Assembly (NCBI GenBank): GCA_050258755.1
Contig: JBLMZI010000005.1
Span: 186,001-250,000 of the forward strand
Source: JBLMZI01 sp050258755
GTDB taxonomy: Bacteria; Bacillota; Syntrophomonadia; Syntrophomonadales; DTU052
DNA: 64,000 nucleotides
Direction of reading: 5' to 3'
Below the pieces are notes generated by a model. It was not told the DNA's origin. It made no database searches and saw only the letters and a program-made list of their open reading frames with translations. This document shows, one piece after another, positions 1 to 7,981 of this stretch; the first letter of the stretch is position 1, and the number at the start of each line of letters is the position of its first letter. The position numbers were made by a program, and so were the translations under genes.

Positions 1-1
1 T

Positions 2-592
2 TTTAGTTCCAATTGCTACCTTGCTATTTGCGAGGAAACCCGGGATGCCGCAGTGATTGACCCCGGCCTGGACGCGAGTGCCGTGCTGCGGGCGGTACAG
101 CAGGAAAAGGTGAACCTGAAGTATATAATCAATACCCATGGGCATGTTGATCATATGGCGGCCAATGCCGCGGTCAAAAACGAGACCGGTGCCGACATTC
201 TCATCCACGAGGATGACGCTGGCATGCTGACCAATGTGATGTCCAATTTATCTATGTTTATGGGTATGGAAATACGCAGCCCGGCCGCCAGCCGGAAGCT
301 GAAAGACGGCGACACGATTCAGATCGGGACTACGGTGGAACTGAAGGTCATTCATACGCCCGGGCATACGCCGGGTGGGATTTGCCTCCTGTGTGGGAAA
401 ACCCTCTTTTCCGGCGATACCCTGTTCCAGCAGTCGATCGGGCGAACCGACTTTCCCGGCGGCTCGCTGAAAACGCTGCTGAATTCCATTCGTACCCGGC
501 TTCTGGTCCTGCCGGACGATACCGTGGTGTACTCCGGTCACATGCCGGAGACCACAATCGGTTTTGAACGCGATCATAATCCTTTCTTGTAA
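2..592 (+). CDS. MBL-fold hydrolase, glyoxalase II-like (5' end outside window)
   Basis: Metallo-beta-lactamase-fold hydrolase of the small YqgX/glyoxalase II-like group, expected to hydrolyse thioesters such as S-lactoyl-thiols in the cytoplasm; the substrate is not proven by sequence. The frame is open from base 2 and reads FSSNCYL before the first internal GTG at 53, the usual start of this family, so only about ten residues are missing. The metal site is intact: HGHVDH at nt 137-154, then GHTPGG, the bridging aspartate in SGDTLF, and a C-terminal SGH followed by TTIG and NPFL. In many Bacillota this gene precedes hemZ-hisS-aspS; here aroF-pheA lies between. It ends just before the promoter of the aroF leader. 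Confidence 0.85.
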   Translation, partial: FSSNCYLAICEETRDAAVIDPGLDASAVLRAVQQEKVNLKYIINTHGHVDHMAANAAVKNETGADILIHEDDAGMLTNVMSNLSMFMGMEIRSPAASRKLKDGDTIQIGTTVELKVIHTPGHTPGGICLLCGKTLFSGDTLFQQSIGRTDFPGGSLKTLLNSIRTRLLVLPDDTVVYSGHMPETTIGFERDHNPFL

Positions 593-596
593 GGGC

Positions 597-626
597 TTTA
601 CAAGAGAAACCAGCCCATGATAGAAT
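597..626 (+). promoter_or_regulatory. Likely sigma-A promoter of the aroF-pheA leader
   Basis: TTTACA (597-602) and TAGAAT (621-626) are separated by 18 bases, a good sigma-A match. It sits directly after the stop codon of the upstream hydrolase and directly ahead of the T-box leader, so transcription would start near 633. Confidence 0.55.
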
Positions 627-635
627 TGGTTCAAC

Positions 636-917
636 TTCATACTGGAAATGGTAATGACGAAGGAAAGTAAATCCGGGGTACTTCTCACAGGGAGGAAGCG
701 TCGAGACTGGAAGCGCTTCCAGAAGGAACGGATCGAAGTTCCCTTCCGAACTCCCGGCTGAAACCGGAGACGGCAAGTAGGCTTGGGCGGAAACTTCCAC
801 CGTTAAAAGGAAGGGGGTATCAGATTCTTCTCGTACCTTACAGCGGACGCACAGTCAATTAGGGTGGTACCGCGGAAGGAGCAGCCTTTCGTCCCTTGGG
901 ATGAAAAGGCTTTTTTA
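636..917 (+). promoter_or_regulatory. T-box riboswitch (first, complete unit) upstream of aroF-pheA
   Basis: A tRNA-sensing leader. The Stem I region starts around GACGAAGG with an AAGTA element near 665; CCGGGG near 673 can pair with CTCCCGG at 751-757, leaving a specifier loop around 744-750. UUC (Phe) at 744-746 is a candidate specifier and suits the genes downstream, but I cannot fix it: the base after it is C, whereas T-boxes usually have a purine there. The invariant T-box AGGGTGGTACCGCGG is at 861-875. A terminator stem (883-895 with 898-911) and a T run follow. A second antiterminator-terminator module follows immediately. Confidence 0.9.
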
Positions 918-1031
918 TTTGAGATGAAGACTCGTACTCTGGTTTGAGCGGGCTGTTTTAGCCAATTTGGGTGGTACCGCGGAAGTGAAACGCTTCCGTC
1001 CCTTTGGGGGGACGGAAGCGTTTTTTTTTAA
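918..1031 (+). promoter_or_regulatory. Second T-box antiterminator/terminator module without its own Stem I
   Basis: A second T-box sequence, TGGGTGGTACCGCGG, is at 968-982, followed by a strong GC-rich terminator (about 990-1020) and nine T residues. Only about 50 bases separate it from the end of the first terminator, which is too short for a Stem I with a specifier. The leader thus looks like one tRNA-reading domain followed by two decision hairpins. Partly doubled T-boxes have, as I recall, been described ahead of aromatic amino acid genes. Confidence 0.8.
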
Positions 1032-1092
1032 CCGTGCGATGCAGATGTTTGATGCTCCGATAAGACGGAGCCGTGAAGAAGGAGGAAACGAA

Positions 1093-1929
1093 ATGCTGGC
1101 AGTGTTGGAAAAAGAGGAAATGAAGGTTACCCGCCGGAACGAAGCCGCCGTGGTGGTTGAAATCGCTCCCGGTGTGCGGATCGGGGCGTCTGAATCTCTG
1201 GCGATGATCGCCGGACCCTGCGCGGTTGAGAGTGAAGAATTATTCCGGGAAACTGCCCGGCAGGTTGTGGCGGCCGGTGCGACCATTCTGCGGGGTGGGG
1301 CATTCAAACCCCGGACATCGCCGTACAGTTTCCAGGGGCTTGGCCCGACTGGCCTGCGCATCCTGCAGCAGGTCAGCCGGGAACTGAAGGTTCCAGTGGT
1401 CACCGAGGTCGTGGACCCGGCCCACGCCGAACTGGTTGCCGAATATGTGGACGTATTGCAGATTGGCGCCCGCAACATGCAGAACTTCTCGCTTTTGAAG
1501 CGGGTTGGCAAGGTTGGCCGCCCGGTTATCCTGAAACGCGGTCTTTCAGCCACGATTGAAGAATGGCTGATGGCGGCGGAATATATCCTGGCCGAAGGGA
1601 ACGAGCGGGTCATTCTATGCGAGCGCGGGATCCGCACCCATGAGACGTACACCAGAAATACCCTTGACCTTTCCGCGGTGGCTGCGGCGAAAGAACTCAG
1701 CCGGCTGCCAGTGATGGTCGATCCCAGTCATGCAACCGGCCGGGCCGGCCTGGTCCTGCCGATGGCCCGGGCGGCGGTTGCGGCAGGTGCGGACGGTATT
1801 ATGGTCGAAGTGCATCACAATCCGGCGGCGGCGCTGTCCGATGGACCACAGTCTCTGACACCGGCGCAGTATGCCGCGCTCCAAAAGGAAATTGGGCTGA
1901 TTGCCCATGCGGTTGGGAGGGGAATGTAA
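1093..1929 (+). CDS. aroF: DAHP synthase, type I-beta (catalytic core only)
   Basis: 3-deoxy-D-arabino-heptulosonate-7-phosphate synthase: condenses phosphoenolpyruvate and erythrose 4-phosphate, the first step of the shikimate pathway. The start is ATG 1093 behind GGAGG; 278 aa. The family signatures are clear: AGPCAVES (residues 40-47, with the metal-binding Cys), RGGAFKPRTSPYSFQG (67-82), VDPSHATG and EVHHNP near the C-terminus. Only about 37 residues precede the barrel, so the regulatory ferredoxin-like or chorismate-mutase domain found in many I-beta enzymes is absent. pheA begins at the next base, so the two are co-transcribed under the T-box leader. Feedback control could come from the tRNA leader or from the ACT domain of the neighbour; the latter is inference. 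Confidence 0.93.
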   Translation: MLAVLEKEEMKVTRRNEAAVVVEIAPGVRIGASESLAMIAGPCAVESEELFRETARQVVAAGATILRGGAFKPRTSPYSFQGLGPTGLRILQQVSRELKVPVVTEVVDPAHAELVAEYVDVLQIGARNMQNFSLLKRVGKVGRPVILKRGLSATIEEWLMAAEYILAEGNERVILCERGIRTHETYTRNTLDLSAVAAAKELSRLPVMVDPSHATGRAGLVLPMARAAVAAGADGIMVEVHHNPAAALSDGPQSLTPAQYAALQKEIGLIAHAVGRGM

Positions 1930-2781
1930 GTGAAACGCATGGCGATTCTAGGACCGGAAGGCACCTTTTCCGAAGAGGCGTTCGAACAGTATTACGGCGC
2001 GTTTCCACTGCCGCTCCGGTATGAAAACGAGATCGCGGCGGTGTTTGAACGCGTGGTTGAAGATCCTGAAACGGAGGGATTGGTTCCATTATGGAACAGC
2101 CAGGCGGGATCAATTCCGGCGACGGTTCGGATGCTGATTAAGACATCGGTTTCCATTGTTGGGGAGACCGTGCTTCCAGTCCGCCACTGCCTGCTGGGGA
2201 TCGAGGGGACCCGATTGGAGGATTTGGAACTGGTGATTTCCCAGCCGGCGGCATTTTTGCAGTGTGAGCGGTTTCTGCGCGGTATGCTGTCAAATGCTCG
2301 CAAGGAAATCGTCGACAGCACTTCGATTGCTGCCGCCACAGTTCTGGCTGAAGGCCGCCGAGCGGTGGCGATCGCTCCGCTAAGAGCCGCGAAGGTCTAC
2401 GGGCTGACGCCGCTGGTCGAAGGAATTGAGGATTGTGATGACAACTGCACCACGTTCATTCATATTGCGAACCGGGCGGTGATTCCGGCCGAAGCTGGGA
2501 AAACTTCCATTGTATTCAGCCTGAAAGAGGAACCGGGCGCGCTGTACCACGCACTCGGCGTGTTTGCTGAGCGCGCGATCAATCTGACCCGGCTTGAATC
2601 CAGGCCCCGATCCCCGGGCAGCAGTGATTATATGTTTTTAGCGGATCTTGATGGAGGGATCGGGGATTCCCGTATCGAAGAAGCATTACGGGAACTTGCG
2701 GCGCGCGCATCGTTCTACCGGCTGCTCGGGAGTTACCCGGTAGCCGCGGCGCCCCGGCGTGCGGCCGCATCCAAAAGCTAA
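1930..2781 (+). CDS. pheA: Prephenate dehydratase-like protein with altered active site
   Basis: 283 aa, GTG start directly after aroF. Architecture of prephenate dehydratase: a two-lobed catalytic region (1-185) and a C-terminal ACT domain (about 192-265) with the phenylalanine-binding ESRP motif at 223-226. The family role is prephenate to phenylpyruvate in Phe synthesis. The catalytic signatures are degraded: the usual ENS.EGS reads WNSQAGS (55-61), SHPQA..QC reads SQPAAFLQC (104-112), and the TRF triad reads TTF (174-176), losing the arginine. The N-terminal GPEGTFSE and the ACT domain are well kept. It may still be active, have shifted substrate, or serve mainly as a Phe-sensing partner of the core-only DAHP synthase. 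I am confident of the family, less so of the activity. Confidence 0.75.
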   Translation: MKRMAILGPEGTFSEEAFEQYYGAFPLPLRYENEIAAVFERVVEDPETEGLVPLWNSQAGSIPATVRMLIKTSVSIVGETVLPVRHCLLGIEGTRLEDLELVISQPAAFLQCERFLRGMLSNARKEIVDSTSIAAATVLAEGRRAVAIAPLRAAKVYGLTPLVEGIEDCDDNCTTFIHIANRAVIPAEAGKTSIVFSLKEEPGALYHALGVFAERAINLTRLESRPRSPGSSDYMFLADLDGGIGDSRIEEALRELAARASFYRLLGSYPVAAAPRRAAASKS

Positions 2782-2805
2782 CAAATCGGAGGGTGAGAAG
2801 AAGCC

Positions 2806-4251
2806 GTGCTGATCTCCATCCTGGCGTCACCCGGCTTTGATCCGGCCGCCCACGAAATGATCCGTCTTTTCTTCCCGGAGTCCCAGATCAAATATGAACC
2901 GGTACCGGCCGATCTGACCGTTACCATTATTGCGGCCGAAGGGATGACGGAAGCCTTTATCAAACTGGCCGGCGCCCTGGAACTTGATCGTCGGGTTCCG
3001 CTTGAGCCAGGCAGGTCCTTGATTGAGATGAAGCGGGATCTCCGGATCGCCTTGTATGACGACCTGCTGCGTCTAACCGGAAAAAACCCTACCGCCTACG
3101 GCGTTCTGACCGGAGTGCGGCCCACCAAGCTGGTTCACCGGCTGGCCGACGAAGGGATGACCTGGGACCAAATCGAGGATGAATTGACCGGGTACTTCCG
3201 GGTGAATCCCGAGCGGGCCCGTCTTCTGATCACAGTCGCGGCCAACAACCGGCCATTTTTGCCTGAAGCGGACCGGAGCAGCCGCATGGCGGCCCTGTAT
3301 ATTGGTATCCCGTACTGCCCAAGCCGGTGCCATTACTGCTCTTTTCCCGGCTATCCGCTGCGATATCGTCCGGATTTGGATGCCTTTTTTGAAGGGCTCA
3401 TGCAGGAGTCCGTGCGGGTCGGGCAGGCACTGGCAGCCAGCCCGCTGCGCGTCGAGATGCTCTATATCGGGGGCGGAACGCCGTCCGTCCTTTCCGATGC
3501 CCAGTGGGAACGGTTGTTTGAAGCCATCCACCGGTATTATCCCGGTCCGGCTGGCCGCGAGTTCACCGTCGAGGCGGGGCGCCCGGATACCATTCACCAG
3601 GGACTACTGAGGCGGTTGGCCGGCGGCGCCGTAAATCGGATCAGCATTAACCCGCAGAGCATGCATGCCGAGACACTGACGGCCATTGGCCGGCAGCATT
3701 CGCCGGACCAGGTGCGGTCAGCGGTGCGGCTTGCACGGGAGGCGGGCTTTGACAATATCAATATGGACATGATTCTCGGATTGCCGGGTGAGAATGAACC
3801 GGTCTTTTTATCGTCCCTGAGCGAAGTGATCGCATTGAAACCAGAAGGGATTACCGTGCACAGTCTGGCCCGGAAGCGCGGCGCCCAGTGGACCATCCGC
3901 GGGATTGATCCCTATGAAGCACCGGAACAGAGCGGAAGGATTGGTGGACACCACCAGGCCTTGCTTGACGCCGGATTCCAGCCTTATTACCTGTACCGGC
4001 AGAAATACAGCGCGGGGAACGGGGAAAATATCGGCTACGCGATCCCCGGGCGGTTCAGCCGATACAACATCGGAATGATGGAGGAACGCCTGAACATTGT
4101 CGGTTTAGGCGGCGGTGCTTCAATCAAATACCTGAATCAAGGCGAACCCGCATTGGATGTCTGGCATAACCCCGCTGACCCGGTTTATTACCTGAGAAAC
4201 CTTGAAAACTACATAAATCGGCAAGTTGACAAGCTTATGGGCTTGACATAG
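2806..4251 (+). CDS. hemZ: HemZ, oxygen-independent coproporphyrinogen III oxidase-like radical SAM protein
   Basis: 481 aa, GTG start at 2806 with GGAGGG 11 bases upstream. Radical SAM enzyme with the CxxxCxxC cluster motif at C171, C175 and C178, inside GIPYCPSRCHYC, followed by the SAM-binding GGGTPS. A roughly 160-residue N-terminal region precedes the radical SAM barrel, which distinguishes HemZ from HemN and matches HemZ length. The family is linked to anaerobic decarboxylation of coproporphyrinogen III; direct activity of HemZ is less well established than that of HemN. Its position immediately upstream of hisS-aspS is typical of Bacillota. Confidence 0.88.
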   Translation: MLISILASPGFDPAAHEMIRLFFPESQIKYEPVPADLTVTIIAAEGMTEAFIKLAGALELDRRVPLEPGRSLIEMKRDLRIALYDDLLRLTGKNPTAYGVLTGVRPTKLVHRLADEGMTWDQIEDELTGYFRVNPERARLLITVAANNRPFLPEADRSSRMAALYIGIPYCPSRCHYCSFPGYPLRYRPDLDAFFEGLMQESVRVGQALAASPLRVEMLYIGGGTPSVLSDAQWERLFEAIHRYYPGPAGREFTVEAGRPDTIHQGLLRRLAGGAVNRISINPQSMHAETLTAIGRQHSPDQVRSAVRLAREAGFDNINMDMILGLPGENEPVFLSSLSEVIALKPEGITVHSLARKRGAQWTIRGIDPYEAPEQSGRIGGHHQALLDAGFQPYYLYRQKYSAGNGENIGYAIPGRFSRYNIGMMEERLNIVGLGGGASIKYLNQGEPALDVWHNPADPVYYLRNLENYINRQVDKLMGLT

Positions 4252-4254
4252 AAT
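4226..4254 (+). promoter_or_regulatory. Sigma-A promoter for hisS-aspS inside the end of hemZ
   Basis: TTGACA (4226-4231), 17-base spacer, TAGAAT (4249-4254). The -35 and most of the spacer lie in the last codons of hemZ, and the hisS ATG follows 43 bases after the -10. This would uncouple synthetase expression from hemZ. Confidence 0.6.
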
Positions 4255-4297
4255 TATTCTAGCATTTTCCCGGTATTCCAGGGTTTTTGGAGGAAAA

Positions 4298-5566
4298 ATG
4301 GAGATTTCCGCACCGAAAGGGACGTTCGATATTCTTCCCGATACCTCGTACCGATGGCAGGCTTTGGAGACCGTATTGGGTCAACTGGCCGAACGGTACG
4401 GCTACCGCGAGGTTCGCACACCGATTTTTGAGCATACCGAACTGTTTAAACGTGGGGTCGGCGATACCACAGATATCGTTCAAAAAGAGATGTACACATT
4501 CCTCGACAAGGCAGAGCGAAGCTTGACGCTGCGCCCGGAGGGCACGGCGCCGGCGGCTCGGGCTTTTCTTGAGAACGGTTTGCATAATCAAGCCTTACCC
4601 GCCAAGTGGTACTACATGGGGCCGATGTTCCGCTATGACAATACCCAGGCGGGTCGCTACCGGCAGTTTCACCAATTCGGACTGGAAGCTTTCGGCAGTG
4701 CCGATCCGGCGATTGATGCCGAGATCGTGGCTCTGATGGTACGTATGGTTCAGTCCCTTGGCTTAACCGGGACCGAACTGCACCTGAACACCGTCGGCTG
4801 TCCTTCGTGCCGGCCGCAGTACCGCGACACGCTGGTCGAATTCCTGACCCCGCGCGCTGCGAAACTGTGTTCGGACTGCCAGCACCGTTACCAGGCCAAC
4901 CCGCTGCGGGTTCTGGACTGCAAGAACGAATCCTGCCAGGCGGCCCTTGAAGGATACCCGGTTCTGACGGATTCCGTCTGTCCGGACTGTCACGCTCATT
5001 TCGAAACTGTGCGCGACCTTTTAGGCTTGTACGGGATCGCCTACCGATTGAACAACCGCCTGGTGCGCGGTTTGGATTACTACACGAAAACCGCTTTTGA
5101 GCTGCAGCTTACTGGAATCGGTGCGCAGAGCGCGGTCGGCGGCGGCGGTCGTTATGACGGGCTGATCGAGACCATCGGCGGTCCGGCCACACCGGGAATC
5201 GGCTTTGCGCTTGGCATTGACCGGCTGTTGTTGGCCCTGGAAAACCAATCGGCCGGCATGGCACAGCCAGCTGCGGTGGATGTCTTTGTCATTGCTGCGG
5301 GAGAACGCTTTGTCCGCAATGCCTGCCAACTGCTCGACCGGCTGCGGGCAGCCGGGATCAAGTCAGACAAGGACTATATGGGCCGCAGCCTGAAAGCACA
5401 AATGAAATTCGCGGACAAAACCGGCGCACGCTGGGTTCTGATCCTGGGTGAGGACGAGATTCGGGACGGGTATATCACCGTCCGGGACATGAAACAACAG
5501 GCGCAGGAAAAGATCACAGACGATCGCATCGTTGCCGAACTGCGCACCCGAATTGACAAGGCTTAG
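4298..5566 (+). CDS. hisS: Histidyl-tRNA synthetase
   Basis: 422 aa, ATG with TTGGAGG upstream. Class II synthetase charging tRNA-His in the cytoplasm. N-terminal KGTFDILPD is the typical HisRS start; motif 2 is seen in YYMGPMFRYDNTQAGRYRQF; the histidine-specific motif appears as LVRGLDYYTKTAFE; motif 3 as GIGFALGIDRLLL; a C-terminal anticodon-binding domain follows from about residue 325. A cysteine-rich stretch around residues 165-232 (several CxxC pairs) is a zinc-ribbon-like insertion seen in some bacterial HisRS. No T-box is visible ahead of it. It lies 11 bases upstream of aspS and is very probably co-transcribed with it. Confidence 0.97.
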   Translation: MEISAPKGTFDILPDTSYRWQALETVLGQLAERYGYREVRTPIFEHTELFKRGVGDTTDIVQKEMYTFLDKAERSLTLRPEGTAPAARAFLENGLHNQALPAKWYYMGPMFRYDNTQAGRYRQFHQFGLEAFGSADPAIDAEIVALMVRMVQSLGLTGTELHLNTVGCPSCRPQYRDTLVEFLTPRAAKLCSDCQHRYQANPLRVLDCKNESCQAALEGYPVLTDSVCPDCHAHFETVRDLLGLYGIAYRLNNRLVRGLDYYTKTAFELQLTGIGAQSAVGGGGRYDGLIETIGGPATPGIGFALGIDRLLLALENQSAGMAQPAAVDVFVIAAGERFVRNACQLLDRLRAAGIKSDKDYMGRSLKAQMKFADKTGARWVLILGEDEIRDGYITVRDMKQQAQEKITDDRIVAELRTRIDKA

Positions 5567-5577
5567 AGGAGGACATC

Positions 5578-7356
5578 ATGCAAAACCCCATGAAGAGGAC
5601 CCACAAGGTTCAACAGATGACGGAAGCGTTGGTTAGCCAGGAAGTGACCCTGTCTGGCTGGGTTGATTCGCGGCGCGACCACGGCGGCTTAATTTTTGTC
5701 GATTTACGGGATCGCTCGGGCTTGATTCAGATTGTGTTCAGTCCGGAGCTCGGTAGTCCGGAAACGTTTGCCGCCGGGGAAAAGGTTCGCAGCGAATATG
5801 TCGTTACTGTGAAAGGCAAAGTGAGGATGCGTCCCGAAGGGACCGCCAATCCGAATCTGGCCACCGGGGAGATCGAAGTGGTGGCTCAGACGGTTGAGAT
5901 TTTGAATCCGGCCAAAACCCCGCCGTTTTATCTTGAAGACAACATTGATGTGGATGAAACGCTGCGGATGAAATACCGCTATCTGGACCTCCGGCGGAAT
6001 GAAATGAAAAACAATATGATCCTTCGGCACCGGGTGGTCAAAGCGATGCGGGACTTCCTGGACGAGCGGGATTTCCTGGAGATTGAAACTCCGATTCTGA
6101 CGAAAAGTTCGCCGGAAGGCGCCAGGGACTATCTGGTTCCCAGCCGGGTGCACCCGGGCGAATTCTACGCGCTGCCGCAGTCTCCGCAGCTGTTTAAACA
6201 GATGCTGATGGTTGCGGGCATGGAGCGCTACTATCAGATTGCGCGATGCTTCAGGGACGAAGACCTGCGGGCAGACCGGCAGCCCGAATTCACACAGCTG
6301 GACATGGAACTGTCTTTCATTGATGAGACCGATATTTTCATGCTGGTGGAAGACATGCTGAAACATATTTTCAAGGTCGGCATCGGACTTGACGTAGAAA
6401 CGCCGATTCAGCAGTTCACCTATGCCGAGGCCATGGCAGTGTATGGTTCCGATAAACCGGATACCCGGTTCGAGCTCCTGATTCAGGACATTACCGAAGA
6501 AGTACGCGGTGTCGAGTTTAAGGTCTTTTCTTCCGCCATCGAATCCGGCGGCGTGGTGCGGGCCTTGAACGCGAAAGGGTGTGCTTCGTTTTCCCGCAAA
6601 GAAATTGACGATCTCGGCGCCATGGCAGTCAGCCTCGGCGCAAAAGGAATGGCCTGGATTCTCGTTTCCGAAGAGGGGCTGAAATCCCCGATCGTGAAAT
6701 TCTTCAACGAAGAAAAGATGCAGTTGGTGCTCGATACGCTCGGGGCCAAACCCGGCGATCTGCTGCTCTTTGCGGCTGACCATCCGGATGTGGTTGCTCG
6801 GGTACTGGGGGGCATCCGGCTGGAGCTAGGGCGGCGGCTGAATCTGATCGACCCGAAACAGTTCAAGTTTCTTTGGGTCACCGATTTTCCGCTGCTGGAA
6901 TGGGATGAGGAAGAAAAACGGTATGTCGCTGTACATCACCCATTTACCTCACCGCGGCTGGATGATGTTCCGCTGCTTACCTCTGATCCCGGCAAGGTGC
7001 GGGCCCGGGCTTATGACCTGGTTTTAAATGGAACCGAGCTGGGCGGGGGCAGTATCCGGATTCACGACCGGAAACTTCAGGAAGCCATGTTTGGCCTGCT
7101 CGGCTTGAGCCCGGAACAGGCCAGGGATAAATTTGGGTATATGCTCGAGGCCTTTGAGTATGGAACCCCGCCCCACGGCGGCATTGCCTTCGGCCTTGAC
7201 CGGATGATCATGCTTATGGCCGGCCGGGATTCGATTCGCGACGTCATCGCGTTCCCGAAAACCCAGAGTGCATCCTGTCCGATGACCGTCGCGCCAACCC
7301 CGGTGGATGAACGGCAGTTGAAAGAACTCAATATCAGGCTCCGGGCCAAAACCTGA
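5578..7356 (+). CDS. aspS: Aspartyl-tRNA synthetase, bacterial type
   Basis: 592 aa, ATG at 5578 with GAGGAGG 6 bases upstream; a second in-frame ATG lies at 5590. An N-terminal OB-fold anticodon domain (LSGWVDSRRDHGGLIFVDLRD) is followed by the class II catalytic core with FLEIETPILTKSSPEGARDY, the motif 2 region RCFRDEDLRADRQPEFTQLD, the bacterial GAD insertion (about residues 290-410) and motif 3 GIAFGLDRMIML near the C-terminus. Length matches bacterial AspRS. Whether it is discriminating or also charges tRNA-Asn cannot be settled here. Second gene of hisS-aspS; the likely 6S RNA gene follows. Confidence 0.97.
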   Translation: MQNPMKRTHKVQQMTEALVSQEVTLSGWVDSRRDHGGLIFVDLRDRSGLIQIVFSPELGSPETFAAGEKVRSEYVVTVKGKVRMRPEGTANPNLATGEIEVVAQTVEILNPAKTPPFYLEDNIDVDETLRMKYRYLDLRRNEMKNNMILRHRVVKAMRDFLDERDFLEIETPILTKSSPEGARDYLVPSRVHPGEFYALPQSPQLFKQMLMVAGMERYYQIARCFRDEDLRADRQPEFTQLDMELSFIDETDIFMLVEDMLKHIFKVGIGLDVETPIQQFTYAEAMAVYGSDKPDTRFELLIQDITEEVRGVEFKVFSSAIESGGVVRALNAKGCASFSRKEIDDLGAMAVSLGAKGMAWILVSEEGLKSPIVKFFNEEKMQLVLDTLGAKPGDLLLFAADHPDVVARVLGGIRLELGRRLNLIDPKQFKFLWVTDFPLLEWDEEEKRYVAVHHPFTSPRLDDVPLLTSDPGKVRARAYDLVLNGTELGGGSIRIHDRKLQEAMFGLLGLSPEQARDKFGYMLEAFEYGTPPHGGIAFGLDRMIMLMAGRDSIRDVIAFPKTQSASCPMTVAPTPVDERQLKELNIRLRAKT

Positions 7357-7380
7357 TAAAATCCCGGAAAACAGGGCTTG

Positions 7381-7409
7381 TTGAAAACGAAAATCAGCTG
7401 TGGTATGAT
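7381..7409 (+). promoter_or_regulatory. Strong sigma-A promoter of the 6S RNA candidate
   Basis: TTGAAA (7381-7386), exactly 17 bases, TATGAT (7404-7409). Transcription would begin near 7417, in a region without reading frame support. Confidence 0.7.
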
Positions 7410-7416
7410 GAACGTA

Positions 7417-7612
7417 ACCTGAGGGAACAATGATATTTGTCCCTGCTGGGTCCGTAATACGCTGGTTTCGTTTTGGCCCAACACCAAACTTTTGGGAGCC
7501 TGGTCTTCATCGGTAGCATGTAAGCCCTTTTGAGGGAACGTAAAGCCGGCGGGAGGGCACCCACCTGCTCACAGGCAGGTTCAAAACAGCCAGTTGAACG
7601 ACCTTTGCGGGG
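7417..7612 (+). ncRNA. ssrS: Likely 6S RNA
   Basis: A non-coding interval of about 190 bases behind a near-consensus promoter, directly downstream of aspS. Bacillus subtilis bsrA (6S-1) lies, from memory, at the same place. The 3' part has the 6S-like pattern of a CCCACCTG strand, a small hairpin and CAGGTTCAAAA (about 7557-7584), resembling the CACCT...AGGTTCA segment of known 6S RNAs. GGGAACAATG near 7422 and GAGGGAACG near 7532 fall on opposite sides of the expected long rod with central bubble. 6S RNA mimics an open promoter and binds sigma-A RNA polymerase. The 3' end is approximate; a covariance-model search would settle it. Confidence 0.65.
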
Positions 7613-7667
7613 ATTCGTCGTTTCTTGCGCCAGATGTTACATCAGTGAAACAAAGGACGACACGCTT

Positions 7668-7892
7668 ATGAGAGTACAGCTTCGCGTGATCGGTGAATTG
7701 AAGCGGAAAGCCCGGGTTGTAAGTGGTGAGCTGGAACTGGATGCCGAAGCGAATGTAGACGGCTTGCTGGAACACCTGGGGCTGGAACATAAGGATCTGG
7801 TCATTATGCGCAACGGCCGTCGGGCTTCCCGCCGGGAAGCTTTGCAGGATGGGGATGAGCTCGTGGTGGTACCGGTCGCGGTAGGAGGCTGA
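7668..7892 (+). CDS. ThiS/MoaD-like small ubiquitin-fold protein
   Basis: 74 aa starting at ATG 7668 with AAAGGA upstream. Beta-grasp protein ending in a free Gly-Gly (VPVAVGG), the hallmark of ThiS/MoaD sulfur carriers whose C-terminus is adenylated and thiocarboxylated. Residues GDELVVVPVAVGG follow the family pattern. No E1-like adenylating partner (ThiF/MoeB) and no thiamine or molybdopterin gene is in the window, so the pathway is unknown. The next gene, 90 bases on, is an aryl-CoA-ligase-like adenylating enzyme; a functional link is only inference from position. Confidence 0.75.
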   Translation: MRVQLRVIGELKRKARVVSGELELDAEANVDGLLEHLGLEHKDLVIMRNGRRASRREALQDGDELVVVPVAVGG

Positions 7893-7981
7893 ACCGTCAG
7901 GGGATGTTTTAAGGGGATACGTGATACGGCATCCCGGGTTCATGGTTTGCAGGAAAGTAGGGTATGGGGGAGGATGTAACA

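Noticed and set aside
5704..6783. Long - strand frame (359 codons) inside aspS
   Set aside because: No family resemblance and no ribosome site; the + strand holds an unmistakable aspartyl-tRNA synthetase.
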